64,000 nucleotides of DNA from Spiroplasma_E sp902809815 (GTDB lineage Bacteria > Bacillota_I > Bacilli_A > Mycoplasmatales > VBWQ01): positions 806,001 through 870,000 of the forward strand of contig NZ_OZ034992.1 of the NCBI RefSeq assembly GCF_964030925.1, written 5' to 3'. Both the position numbers and the translations under genes were made by a program. Below the pieces are notes generated by a model. It worked only from the letters and a program-made list of their open reading frames with translations, was not told where the DNA came from and did no database searches. Below are positions 9,997-20,528 of the stretch, one piece after another. Position 1 is the first letter of the stretch. Each line of letters starts with the position of its first letter.

Positions 9997-11126
9997 GGTG
10001 GTTGGCCCTTAATTACTGGACCATTTTTGATATAAAATTCTAAATTTTAATTTGTAAAATTGGTGGTTTTAGAAATTTAGAATGTATTCTTTCATAATTA
10101 TAAAACATAACATATTGATTTACATCATTTATAGCTTCATTGATGGATAAATATTGATTTGATCCTTTAGGTAGTCATTCTTGAGATAAATGAGAAAATC
10201 AGTTTTCAGATAATACATTACCACCAATATCATAAGGTTGTTTTTTGCTTAAAATTATTTGTTTATCCTCTGCTCATTTTGTGATATCCTGACAATAAAA
10301 TTCGTTGGCGTTATCTGAATGTAAAATAACATTTTTTACTTGATTTCAAGAAAATTGTTTGTTGATTTTTTCAAGAGCAGGAAGAATTAAATCCTGATAT
10401 GATTTATTAGGAGCAATATTATAACTAACAACATTATTTGAATAAAAATCAATAATTACAAAAAGATATAATCATCCTTCTTTAGTATTTATTTGTTTAG
10501 TGTCCATTGATCAAATTTGATTTGAAGAGGTTGTACTTTTATAATCTTTGTTTACTTTATCCATTGTAGGTATTCACTTATTTGGATTTTTTTTGTTTTT
10601 AGGATAGTTATTTTTAGTTTGTTTTAATCCTTGAATATTGTGTTCTTTCATAATTTTTCGCATTTGTTTTATTGATAATTCTATATTTAAAATGATATTT
10701 TTTTCTTGTTTTAATCACTCTTTAAAAGCTGAAAAAATTCTTAAATATCCATAAATTCTGCCTTTTCTTGTAGAATGAAATTCGATTAAAAGTTGGCATA
10801 TTTTTTGATATTTATGATTGCATTTAATAATATGATTTTCTTCTTTTTTAATAGGTTTTTGTTTATTTTTTAAAAAGTAATATGTTGATCTGTTTAATTG
10901 AAGATATTGACATAGGTTTCTAATTGAATATTGATTTTTACAATCATCAATAATTTTAATTTTTTCTTTGATATTTAATTTGTTAATTACTAATGCTATT
11001 TGTTTAATTTTATCCATTAATAAAAATCCTTTCAGGTTAAAATTAGTGTTAATTATATAACACAATTGTTTTTAGAATACATTCAGGTTTTTTAAATTAA
11101 TGGTCTAGTAAAAAGGGCTAAGTGGC
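9997..11126 (-). mobile_element. IS3-type element, full copy 1 (1130 bp)
   Basis: Ends GGTGGTTGGCCC and GGGCTAAGTGGC; internally the two ends match as imperfect inverted repeats (TTGGCCCTTAATTACTGGACC versus TTAGCCCTTTTTACTAGACC). The exact length of 1130 bp is shared with the copies at 20529, 38475 and 45115. TTT on both sides is a plausible 3-bp target duplication. It lies upstream of the EQIQ-repeat gene. Confidence 0.85.
10040..11017 (-). CDS. IS3-family transposase
   Basis: A single 325-residue reading frame with UGA as Trp. The N-terminal part carries a helix-turn-helix (YSIRNLCQYLQLNRSTYYF). The catalytic rve domain carries Asp172 (WSMDTKQI), Asp235 (LHSDNANEF) and Glu271 (LSENWF), the expected DDE triad. 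AAAGG precedes the ATG. Unlike many IS3 elements there is no separate OrfA and frameshift. Identical protein in the other full copies. Confidence 0.85.
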
Positions 11127-11256
11127 TTTTTACTAAATCTGCTTATCTACTAAAATTTTAGCACCTTATAAATAAAATACAATAAAAAATAAACACGTAT
11201 CTTAGTTATATCAATTTATAAAAAATGGAATAATCAATATTAAGAAATAAAAAAGT

Positions 11257-11284
11257 AAAAGAAGATAATTATATATCTTCTTTT
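11257..11284 (-). terminator. Intrinsic terminator of lipoprotein gene
   Basis: Arms AAAAGAAGATA and TATCTTCTTTT around a short AT loop, directly at the stop of the minus-strand lipoprotein gene. The 130 bases between it and the IS3 end hold nothing I can recognise. Confidence 0.6.
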
Positions 11285-11936
11285 AAAAATTATATAGTTT
11301 TTTAGCAGCAGTTTTTAATAGATTACCTGTGATTAAAGCTGTTAGTTGATCAAAAAACTGATTTGGACTATCAATAGTTCCTCATTCTTGACCAACAGTT
11401 ATTAGTTTACCTTTATTAACAATAAAAACAATTGGTAAAGCTTTAAATGCTCTTTCTTTATCAACAGGATTTTGAATTTCCTTGACACCTGAATCAGCAA
11501 CAGGTGCTGAACTATTATCAGAAATTTTATGGTCAAGTAGTCAATGATAAATTTGTTGTTGTCAACTAATTTTTTTATCATTTCAAAATTGGTTAACAAT
11601 ATCACTACTAGGGTTGGCATAAGGAGATTTTTCATAAATTTTAATATCAATAGTCCCATTAGTAGTAACACTGTTTATTTCAGTTTTCTTTTCTGTTAAT
11701 CAGTTATCTCATTTACTTGGTACATTATTATTTTTGATTTGCATTGTGTGTAAACCGTCAATAATTTGCTTAGAAAGTGGATTATCAGCAGCACCAAGTA
11801 TGCCAAAAAAAGCATGCCCACTATTAACATCACTAATAAATTCTTGATATTTTGAATCATCTGTACAAGCACTAACTTGTAAACTAGTTGTTGTGCCTAT
11901 TATTAAGGCTGCTATTAGTCCAAATTTTTTACGCAT
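11283..11936 (-). CDS. Lipoprotein with thioredoxin-like C-terminal part
   Basis: 217 residues. The signal peptide ends in a lipobox with Cys24 (LQVSAC), so the protein is lipid-anchored outside the membrane. The C-terminal segment ALPIVFIVNKGKLITVGQEWG looks like the cis-Pro strand of a thioredoxin fold, but I see no CxxC motif, so redox activity is unlikely. AAGGTGATG precedes the ATG at 11936. Monocistronic, with its own terminator. The fold assignment is an inference from a short pattern. Confidence 0.6.
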
Positions 11937-12019
11937 TTATTTTCATCACCTTCAATATAATATCATAAAGTTATATGAGTAATAAATTAATAATTAAATA
12001 TAACGTACTAAGTATACTA

Positions 12020-12028
12020 TGTTATAAT
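12020..12028 (+). promoter_or_regulatory. Extended -10 promoter of the CorC-like gene
   Basis: TGTTATAAT forms a consensus extended -10 (TGnTATAAT) 45 bases before the start at 12073; no good -35 is apparent. Confidence 0.5.
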
Positions 12029-12072
12029 CTTAATAACAATATAAAAATCAAAAGGAGTAGTTTTTTTTCTAT

Positions 12073-13347
12073 ATGGACAGTAATTGGTATATTTATTTAA
12101 TAATATTGCTAGTTTTATTATTTTTAAGTGGTTTTTATTCATCTGCTGAAACATCATTAACTTCTTTAAATGTTATAAGAATTAAATCTATTGGTAAATT
12201 ACGTAGTAAGAAAAGTCGTCGTGCTAATATTGTATTTAAGTTAGTTAAAAATTATAATGTAACTTTAACAACAATTTTACTTGGCAACACAGTAATTAAT
12301 GTTGGAATTGGTACTTTAAGTACCATATTATTTATTGATTCTTTTCATGTTTCTCCTACTTATGGTCCTTTAATATCAACTTTAGTTTCAGCAATTGTTG
12401 TTTTAATTATTGGTGAAATTATACCTAAAAGTGTTGCAAAATTACATCCCGAGACAATAGCTTTAAATTATGCATATATTTTGTATATTCTTAATATTAT
12501 TTTTTATCCAATAACTTTTATTGTTACTTTATTTCAATTTAAAAGTAAAAAACCAACAAGTTCTGAACAAGAACTTATTGAATTGATTTCAATAATTGAA
12601 AGAGAAGGAGTTCTTGAAAAAGCAGAACGTGATTTAATTGAATCTGCAATTAAATTTGATGAAAAATCAGTTTTTCAAGCTATGCTTCCCAAAAGTAAAA
12701 TTAAATATATTTATGATGATACGCCACCTAAAGTTATTAAACATTTATATTTAGAAGAAAAATATAGTAGAATTCCTGTTTTAGATCATGTTAATCAAAA
12801 TGTAATTGGTATTTTAAATATTAAAGAATTTATTATTAATATGTTAGAAAATGAAAATCCAGATTTATTACAATTAATGTTACCAGCAATTTTTATTTCT
12901 AAGCGTACTAAGTTAAATGAAGCATTGGAAATTTTACAAACCGAAAGAATGCATATGGCTATTGTCTGCAATAATAAAGATAAAAAAGATTTTAATGGTA
13001 TTATTACACTTGAAGATATTCTTGAAGAATTAGTTGGTGAAATTTATGATGAAACTGATGAAATTGGATTGATACAAGAAATAGGAACACATAAGTTTCG
13101 TGTTGATGGTTCTTCAAAACTTGAAGTATTATTTAAACGTTATTTAAAAAGAAAACCTCCAAATTATAATAAACAAACTGTCCAAGAATGATATATGTTC
13201 AAAACAAAAGTAAAGAAAGTAAGGAAAAATAGTCCACTTTTAAAATTTCGAAATTTTTCATTTAAAGTTATAAAGGTTCGCAAAGAATTTGCTGTTTTTG
13301 AAGTTGAAATTTTTACTAATAAAAAAATTAAAAATAAATGAGAATAG
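12073..13347 (+). CDS. CNNM/CorC (HlyC)-family transmembrane protein
   Basis: 424 residues. The N-terminal DUF21 (CNNM) domain has about three to four membrane segments and the motif SGFYSSAETSLTSLN. A pair of CBS domains follows (MLPKSKIKYIYDDTP…YSRIPVLDHVNQNVIGILNIKEF and FISKRTKLNEALEILQ…MAIVCNN…GIITLEDILEELVGEIYDE). The C-terminal CorC_HlyC domain starts near FRVDGSSKLEVL. The family is implicated in Mg2+/Co2+ transport or its regulation; direct haemolysin activity is not implied. UGA at 13192 is Trp, so the gene runs to TAG 13345. The ribosome binding site AAGGAG is rather far (about 16 bases) from the ATG. Confidence 0.88.
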
Positions 13348-13384
13348 TTAGTGCAGGATTTTTATTTAAATGCTACAATGTAAA

Positions 13385-13404
13385 ATCATAATTATAATTA
13401 TGAT
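13385..13404 (+). promoter_or_regulatory. Perfect 20-bp palindrome before metalloprotease gene
   Basis: ATCATAATTATAATTATGAT is a perfect palindrome between a TGCTACAAT extended -10 candidate (about 13369) and the ribosome binding site at 13409. Position and symmetry suit a dimeric repressor such as a Fur/Zur/PerR-type regulator, though chance is possible in such AT-rich DNA. Confidence 0.35.
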
Positions 13405-13422
13405 ATGAAGGGGAGGTTAATT

Positions 13423-14493
13423 ATGAAAAAAGGTATTAAATTAGTAACTATGATTGCAGCATTAAATCTTGTAACAGTTAATGGTTTAATGTTAACGTTT
13501 TCTCCAGACAGTGATCATTATGTCTATTTAAATAAGCATGATGCTAATGCTAGTTTATTAAAATGAAAACTTTCACCAGAAGATGCAAAGATGGTAAAAA
13601 AATATGAATATAAAATCCATCAAATGGCAAGTAAAGAAAGTATTGATGAATTTAATAACTTGTATGATAATAATAAAAGTGATGTAATTTGAAGTAATTA
13701 TGATAGTTTACAATATGATTTAACTCATACTAAAATTGGTGGTAAAACCATTGATGTTAATTGAGTTGAAATGTATAAAAAAGCTGGTTTAAATAATGAA
13801 CAATTACAATTAGCAGAGCAACAACAATTACGTTTTTATAATATTTTTGCTAAAGTTTTTCATAAAAACACTGTTATTAAACTAATTCAAAAAGTAGCAC
13901 CAGTTGCTGTAAGTGATAGCACAGTAGCATGAACTGCTTTTAATTCAGAAGCTGATAATCAACGTATGGGTTATGGTCCTGAATTTGCAAATATTAATTT
14001 AATTGATCAACAATTTCAAGAGGGATTTTGATCTTCAGATCAAATAATTAGTGTTACAACTCACGAATATGGTCATGCTTTAAGTAATTTTATTGGTTTA
14101 AGTGCTGATGAAAGAAATTCATTTAATGCTAATTGAAAGTGACCAGATAGCAGTTATAGTGATGTTAATACTAATATGACATCAGTTTCTCATAAACTAA
14201 CTGTTAACAATGATAACAAACAAATTTATGATCGTACTTGATATTTAATTGATTATTTAGGTCAACAAGCAAAATTAACTAATATTAAGCAAAAATTATT
14301 ATTTGGTTTAATAACAGTTAATAGTAATTATGGTCGTAGTGCCTGATTTAATGGTAAATATAATATAAATCTTGATGATGAATTTTTTGTCGAAAGTTTT
14401 GCTAGATGAATTTTAACACCTCAGAATCAGCGTGATTGAGGATGAGAATTAGAAAATAGTTTTTTCTTACATTATTTACCAACGGTTTTATAA
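13423..14493 (+). CDS. Secreted zinc metalloprotease-like protein (HEYGH)
   Basis: 356 residues. The N-terminal signal peptide (MKKGIKLVTMIAALNLVTVNG) has no lipobox. The zincin motif is HEYGH at 214-218 within ISVTTHEYGHALSNF. A likely third zinc ligand is Glu324 in DEFFVESFARW, about 106 residues downstream; this spacing and the ESFA context recall gluzincins such as the ATLF/toxin-type peptidases. AAGGGGAGG precedes the ATG and there are many UGA/Trp codons. Likely exported and acting on host or own surface proteins. Substrate unknown. Followed by a clear terminator, so monocistronic. Confidence 0.7.
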
Positions 14494-14506
14494 CATTTTA
14501 CTAGTT

Positions 14507-14534
14507 AAAAAGGAGAAATAATTCTCCTTTTTTA
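14507..14534 (+). terminator. Intrinsic terminator of metalloprotease gene
   Basis: Stem AAAAAGGAGAA / TTCTCCTTTTT with a 4-base loop and T-run, 14 bases after the stop. Confidence 0.85.
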
Positions 14535-14586
14535 TTATTTGGCATAATAAATTTAAGTAAAAGAATTGAGGAAAGTAGGTAATTTT

Positions 14587-14847
14587 ATGTTTGGCAAAAA
14601 TATCCATGATCATGAATCACAGCAAAATAGTTGTTTAAAATGTCAGTATGAAAAACTTTTTAAAACAGGTAAAATATTATTTGATGAATGAGATAAACAA
14701 CCACCAGCACCTGCTCAATTACTTAAAATAAAAAAGCAATTAAATGAATTAAAAATTAAAATTGAAGAACAAAAAAATGATTCGGAATTAAAGTTTTGTG
14801 CCAATCACCCAGAAATTTTTGACTTCTTGCCTTTAGAAGTTTTATAG
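14587..14847 (+). CDS. Small protein with CxxC and C-x2-H motifs
   Basis: 86 residues. SCLKCQYEK near residue 15 and FCANHPEIFDF near residue 70 could together bind one zinc ion. They are separated by a helical Lys-rich middle (LLKIKKQLNELKIKIEEQK). AGGAAAGTAGG precedes the ATG; one UGA/Trp. Not recognised; small zinc-ribbon proteins of this kind are common in mollicutes. Ends at a hairpin terminator. Confidence 0.55.
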
Positions 14848-14907
14848 TTTTTTGTATTAATAGTATTAAAATATTTATATTTAGTAGAAGTTTAATATAA
14901 TTAATGT

Positions 14908-14942
14908 CCTATTGTTTTGAAAAATAAAACAATAGGTTTTTT
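14908..14942 (+). terminator. Intrinsic terminator after small zinc-motif gene
   Basis: Perfect arms CCTATTGTTTT / AAAACAATAGG followed by TTTTTT on the plus strand. Confidence 0.7.
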
Positions 14943-14984
14943 ATTTTAGTATATTAAATTTATAAAAAACTTTTTTAAATAAAA

Positions 14985-15016
14985 ACCTATTTACTTTAAA
15001 AATAAAGTAAATAGGT
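14985..15016 (-). terminator. Probable terminator of trpS-HAD operon
   Basis: On the minus strand, arms ACCTATTTACTTT / AAAGTAAATAGGT followed by TTTTATTT, about 80 bases after the HAD stop codon. Its flanks resemble the leader hairpins listed at 2279 and 18976, so an orphan leader is the alternative. The rest of 14848-15093 holds no gene. Confidence 0.5.
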
Positions 15017-15093
15017 TAAAAACTTATATTAATGTTTAAAAACTATATCATATTACAAATATAGAAATAATAGTTAATATATTTTCATTTCCA

Positions 15094-15969
15094 TTAAATA
15101 TAAATTTCACTTTCTTCATAAAGATTTAATAATTTTGATAAATGATCACCAACGCCACCCTCATCATTAGTTTTAGTAGTAATATCATTGGCAATACTTT
15201 TAATAACAATATTACCATTTTTCATTGCTACACCATAGCCAACTTCCATCAACATTTCTTTATCATTAATTTCATCACCATAAGCAATAACATCTCTAAT
15301 ATCAACATTATAATATTGAGCCAAAATGCGAGCTGTCATTCCTTTATCAATAAATTTACTTGAAATTTCAAAGATTAGTTTATTATTATCATAACGATTT
15401 CAAGTATTTACCTTAATTGAGTTTGAATATTTTTCCAAGTCACGATATACTTGATCAAGATTAGTATTTTCTTTAAATTCAATTAAAATGGCATTAGCGC
15501 TCCCTTTTCAATCACGAATTAATTTACTAATTGTAAAAGTATCATTTTCAATAGTATCTAAATGAAAATAAGTTTCAAAGAAATCATCTTTTTTTCAACA
15601 TACTGCTTTGTTGTAATATTCAATAACCGCGTTTTCAATTTGTTGAAAAATATAGTCTTCATTTAAAATATGTTTAACAATTGTTTCAGAAATTGGAAAA
15701 ACTAATCGTTTGAATTTTTTGATTTTTGGATCATGAATATGGCCACCATTAAAATTGCATAGTAATGTATTAAGACCTAATTCACGATAAAATTTAATTG
15801 ATCCACGATAAGGTCGACCAGTGACAATACAAACAATATGACCTTGTTTTTGAGCATCAATTAGTGCTTTTTTAGTATTAATATGAATTTCTCGTCCACC
15901 ACTTTTTAATAGAGTACCATCTAAATCAACTAGGATTAAATGTTTTTGTTTTTTATTGTATAAAGACAT
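15094..15969 (-). CDS. Cof-type HAD-IIB hydrolase
   Basis: 291 residues. HAD motif I is LVDLDGTLL near residue 15, motif II IVTGRPY, and motif IV GDEINDKEML near residue 230. A cap domain lies between, as in Cof-like sugar-phosphate or pyridoxal-phosphate phosphatases. AGGAGG lies before the ATG at 15969. It begins 12 bases after trpS ends, so the two form an operon. The physiological substrate cannot be told from sequence. Confidence 0.88.
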
Positions 15970-15981
15970 TGTCTCTTCCTC

Positions 15982-17007
15982 CTATCTTTCTTTCTCGATA
16001 AAATTAATACCCATTGTGTCTTGAACAAAGTTTAATTTTTTAGTAGCAATATTATTAGCAAAATTTGCACCTTCTTCTAAATATTTTGCTAATTGTGATG
16101 ATTTTTCATTAATAAATTCTTGGTGTTTTTTTTGCATTGGTTCTAATAAATCATTTATTACTTTAATTACTTCTTCTTTTAAAAAACCATAATTGTGATT
16201 GCTGAAATATTGTTCACAAGTTTTGATATCTTTTTTAGTAATGCTAGCATAAATAGTTAATAAATTACTAACTCCAGGCTTATGTTCTGGATCAAATTTA
16301 ATAATATTTTCTGAATCAGTAACTGCTTTTTTAATTTTATTGGTAACTTCTTGTTTGCTATCGCTTAAAAAAATAGTATTTTTTAGATTAGTATCAGATT
16401 TTGACATTTTTTTTTCAGGTTCTTGTAAACTCATAATTTTCTGTGCTTGTTTATCAATAATTATTTTAGGAATTTTGAATAAATCAGTTTTATAATTGTT
16501 ATTCATTCTTGTTGCTAAAGTTTTTGTCAATTCTAAATGTTGAGTTTGATCAACACCAACTGGCACAAAATCAGCGTCATATAGTAAAATATCAGCAGCC
16601 ATTAATGCTGGATATGTAAGAATACCTGTTGGAATACTAATCGTTTTATTTTGTTGATTTGTCATTTTTTGACTTTTATCTTTAAATTGTGTCATTCGTT
16701 CTAATTCACCGACATAACTATTACATAATAATATATATCCTAATTGACTATGGGCTAAAACATCAGATTGAATAAAAATATGAGATTTATTTGGTATAAT
16801 ACCAGCAGCAAAATATCAAGCGGCAATATCTTTAATATTATCTCTTAATTCTTGTGCTTTTATTGGTAGTGTTAATCCATGTAAATTTGCAACAAATATT
16901 AAGAGTTCATGTTCGTCTTGCAATTTTAAAAAATTATTAATTGCTCCCAAGTAGTTACCAAGAGTTAATTTTCCAGTGCTAGTTATTCCAGATATAATAC
17001 GAGTCAT
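15982..17007 (-). CDS. trpS: Tryptophanyl-tRNA synthetase
   Basis: Class I synthetase charging tRNA-Trp, which in this organism must also serve UGA codons. 341 residues. The HIGH-equivalent is KLTLGNYLGA near residue 14, then GVDQTQHLELT, and the KMSKS loop EKKMSKSDTN. An upstream in-frame TTG at 17025 exists. I chose the ATG at 17007 because TTGGAGGAAA lies 11 bases before it and the family usually begins this way. First gene of a two-gene operon with the HAD hydrolase. Confidence 0.94.
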
Positions 17008-17095
17008 ATATTTTGTTTCCTCCAAATTAATTTTTTAATATAATTAATTATCAATGATAAAGTTAAATAATTCAATTAATTATATTAAAATTTGT

Positions 17096-17125
17096 TTGAT
17101 TTTGTTTGTTTGATTTTGATATAAT
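17096..17125 (+). promoter_or_regulatory. Promoter of long coiled-coil gene
   Basis: TTGATT (17096-17101) and TATAAT (17120-17125) with an 18-base spacer, upstream of the leader hairpin at 17153. Confidence 0.6.
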
Positions 17126-17152
17126 AAAAACATAAATTAAAAATAGTTTTTG

Positions 17153-17185
17153 ACCCATAGCTTTTATTTTTTAAGAGTAATGGGT
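17153..17185 (+). promoter_or_regulatory. Terminator-like leader hairpin of coiled-coil gene
   Basis: Outer arms ACCCAT / ATGGGT with an imperfect inner stem (CTTTTA / TAAGAG), then TTTTTTACTTT and the AAAGGAG ribosome binding site. It lies between promoter and start codon, the layout of an attenuator. Confidence 0.5.
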
Positions 17186-17211
17186 TTTTTACTTTATAAA
17201 GGAGTTTTTTT

Positions 17212-18834
17212 ATGTTATTTGTAGAAGAAAAATATAAGGATGATTTACAAAAATATTTAGAGAAAATAGAAGATCGAAACAATGTGAAAGAATATCTTCA
17301 AACTCTTGGGTTAAAACTTGAGGAATTAGAAATCAAGAAACAAAATATTGCCGAAAAACAAGCAAGTTTTGAATTTGAAAGAAAACAACTAGAAGATATA
17401 TTGAAGAAAGCTGAAAGTCAATTAAGAAATATCAAAGATAGTGAAGATAAAAAAACATTTATTGAACAATATGTTAATCAGATGACTGATAAATTAAAAG
17501 CAGTTAATGAATATATATATACTTTAGAAGTTGAAAGTAAAGAAACTGATAAAGATATAAAAAACAGGAATCTAGACAAAGTAGATAACAGAAGAACCTT
17601 AGAAAGAATTAGAAATGAATTATTTAATTTAAAAGAAATAATTCAAGAATCATCTTTTTTTAATGGTAGTTTAAAAGCATTAAAAGAAAATATGACAAAA
17701 TTACAAGAAGAAAAAACTAAAATATTAAATTTAAAAAAAGAAATTTTAAAAAAAGAAGAATTGAAAGTGGAATTACAAAGTTTAGAAAATTTAATTGCAT
17801 TAATAAAACAAAAATCAGAAATTGAATTAGAAATTGAAAGATTAGAAAAAAACAAGGAACAATTAACAACAGACATTGATGCAAATAAAGGTCAAATACA
17901 ATCTATTTTGAATGATAATGAAAGTTCTAAAGAACAATTAATCACAAAAATAGATGAAATAAATTTAAATATTAAAACATTAAATGACAATATAGATGCA
18001 AAAACTAATTCAATTTCTTGTTTAGAAAAAGAAATTAAAAGTAATGAAGAAAATATTAGTTTAAAACTAAAAGATTCAGAAAATATTTTTCAAAATATTA
18101 TGGTTTTACAAGATTGAAGAGATAGTATTTGACGTCGTGTTATTTCACTATTAACTTTTGGCATTTTTTGTAATTACAAAAGTGTTCAAAAAAAATTAGA
18201 TAAAGAATTTGTTAATCGAAGTAATATAAATAAAGAAATTACTGATTTACGAATGACAAATGAAAATAAAATAAAACAAAAAAAAGATTTGTCTGATGAA
18301 ATATTAAAACATAAAAAAGAGACAAATATATTAAAGGAAAATTGATTTTCATTAAAATCACAATTAAACAAAAAGAATAGTACTAAAGAAATAGAAGATT
18401 TAAAAGTAACTAATAGTCAAAAACAATTTTTATTAGAAAATACAATACTAAAAATTAAACAACAAAGAGAAAAATTAAAAAATATTTCAATTGAAAATAT
18501 GCAACCATTAACTGATTTAGAAATACTTCAAAAAGAAAAAAGTGATAAATTAAATTCATTAAATGCCATTAGTGTAGATAAAATTGATAAAGATATAGAA
18601 ACACTAATAGTAAGAGAAAGTGAATTAAAAATAAAAATTAATGAAAATAAATCATCTATTTCAGATTCTAGTTTAGATAATTTTAAGATAGAAGTAGAAA
18701 TTGAAACAAAAAAACAACTTTCAGAAGTAGAACCATTTACTAAAGTAAAGCTACTCTTAGAAAAGAGTAATTCTAACGATTCTGGTATGTCAATATTGAG
18801 TGAAAATTTCCCAAAAATATTTATAAAAAAATAA
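17212..18834 (+). CDS. Long coiled-coil protein
   Basis: 540 residues read with UGA as Trp (for example 18115, 18133 and 18343). Almost the whole protein is charged heptad-like helix (ELEIKKQNIAEKQASFEFE…). The exception is a short hydrophobic break near residues 303-322 (WRRVISLLTFGIFCNY), which may be a membrane hairpin or hinge between two coils. No ATPase head is present, so it is not a true SMC protein despite the look. AAAGGAG precedes the ATG. Function unknown; candidates are a cytoskeletal or tethering protein. Confidence 0.65.
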
Positions 18835-18975
18835 ATTATTTTGGAAAGTTACAGTGTTAAATAAATATAAACACAAATTCCAAATAAACGTTAAAAATTT
18901 AGCTTGAAATTTTGATTTGCGAATTTTTTTTGTATAATTTAATTAAATTAAGTAACACAATTCAATTAAGTTTTT

Positions 18976-19008
18976 AACTCATTGCTTTAATTTCAAAGTA
19001 AATGAGTT
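18976..19008 (+). promoter_or_regulatory. Terminator-like leader hairpin
   Basis: AACTCATT…CTTT / AAAG…AATGAGTT flanked by AAGTTTTT before and TTTTATTTTGAAAGGA after. A TATAAT at about 18933 with a TTGATT 15 bases upstream gives a promoter. Near-identical stem to 9941-9970. Confidence 0.55.
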
Positions 19009-19030
19009 TTTATTTTGAAAGGATGAAAAA

Positions 19031-19450
19031 ATGAATAATAATTTACAAGAAGAATATGAATGAATTAATAGAGAATTGATAAAAATAATTATTAATAAAA
19101 ATCAATTTACTCCAGAAATTATTAGTAATAGAGTTAATTTAGCTCAAACTACTATTGTTGATATTATTGAAAATTTAAAAAAACAAAAGATTAGCAAATT
19201 TAAAAAAATTAGTTATTGAATATTGAAAATATTTACTTTTGGAAAAATTGATAAAAATAAAATAATTAAAGAAAAAAATGATTTTTTTATAAAAATGTCA
19301 AAAGAACTTTTTGGAAATATTAAAAAAGTAAAAGAATTATATATAAGAAAATCAAATAGTGAAATAAATATAGATGTTAATAAAATTAATAATGCAACTT
19401 TAAATAATTTATTAATAAATCCGACTAAATCAAACTTACCACAAATGTAA
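19031..19450 (+). CDS. Small basic protein with HTH-like N-terminus
   Basis: 139 residues, Lys/Ile/Asn-rich, with two UGA/Trp codons. Residues about 25-55 (QFTPEIISNRVNLAQTTIVDIIENLKKQ) have the spacing of a winged helix-turn-helix. Residues about 60-72 (ISYWILKIFTFGK) are hydrophobic. AAAGGA precedes the ATG. Could be a regulator, but the pattern is weak. The 113 bases between its stop and the IS3 fragment contain no gene. Confidence 0.5.
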
Positions 19451-19563
19451 AAATGAGAGATTGCAATTACAATTTCTTTTATATTTAAAATCAATTTTAG
19501 AGCACCAAATTTGCTCATAGGCAAACGTTTTAAAATTTTATATGGTTTAGTATTTATAAAATC

Positions 19564-20528
19564 GGTGGTTGGCCCTTAATTACTGGACCATTTTTGATAT
19601 AAAATTCTAAATTTTAATTTGTAAAATTGGTGGTTTTAGAAATTTAGAATGTATTCTTTCATAATTATAAAACATAACATATTGATTTACATCATTTATA
19701 GCTTCATTGATGGATAAATATTGATTTGATCCTTTAGGTAGTCATTCTTGAGATAAATGAGAAAATCAGTTTTCAGATAATACATTACCACCAATATCAT
19801 AAGGTTGTTTTTTGCTTAAAATTATTTGTTTATCCTCTGCTCATTTTGTGATATCCTGACAATAAAATTCGTTGGCGTTATCTGAATGTAAAATAACATT
19901 TTTTACTTGATTTCAAGAAAATTGTTTGTTGATTTTTTCAAGAGCAGGAAGAATTAAATCCTGATATGATTTATTAGGAGCAATATTATAACTAACAACA
20001 TTATTTGAATAAAAATCAATAATTACAAAAAGATATAATCATCCTTCTTTAGTATTTATTTGTTTAGTGTCCATTGATCAAATTTGATTTGAAGAGGTTG
20101 TACTTTTATAATCTTTGTTTACTTTATCCATTGTAGGTATTCACTTATTTGGATTTTTTTTGTTTTTAGGATAGTTATTTTTAGTTTGTTTTAATCCTTG
20201 AATATTGTGTTCTTTCATAATTTTTCGCATTTGTTTTATTGATAATTCTATATTTAAAATGATATTTTTTTCTTGTTTTAATCACTCTTTAAAAGCTGAA
20301 AAAATTCTTAAATATCCATAAATTCTGCTTTTTCTTGTAGAATGAAATTCGATTAAAAGTTGGCATATTTTTTGATATTTATGATTGCATTTAATAATAT
20401 GATTTTCTTCTTTTTTAATAGGTTTTTGTTTATTTTTTAAAAAGTAATATGTTGATCTGTTTAATTGAAGATATTGACATAGGTTTCTAATTGAATATTG
20501 ATTTTTACAATCATCAATAATTTTAATT
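19564..20528 (-). mobile_element. IS3-type element, truncated copy 2
   Basis: 965 bp identical in layout to the 1130-bp element, beginning with its GGTGGTTGGCCC end and cut 165 bp short by the next copy, which starts at 20529. The transposase frame (19607-20528) lacks about its first 19 codons. One base differs from copy 1 (CTGCTTTTTC for CTGCCTTTTC), giving Ser for Gly in the RKGRIYG segment. Confidence 0.8.

Noticed and set aside
14985..15016. Orphan copy of the shared leader hairpin
   Set aside because: Flanks look similar, but it sits where the trpS-HAD operon needs a terminator and no gene follows, so a terminator is the simpler reading.
17212..18834. SMC/RecN-type ATPase
   Set aside because: Long coiled coil only; no Walker A, signature or Walker B motif at either end.
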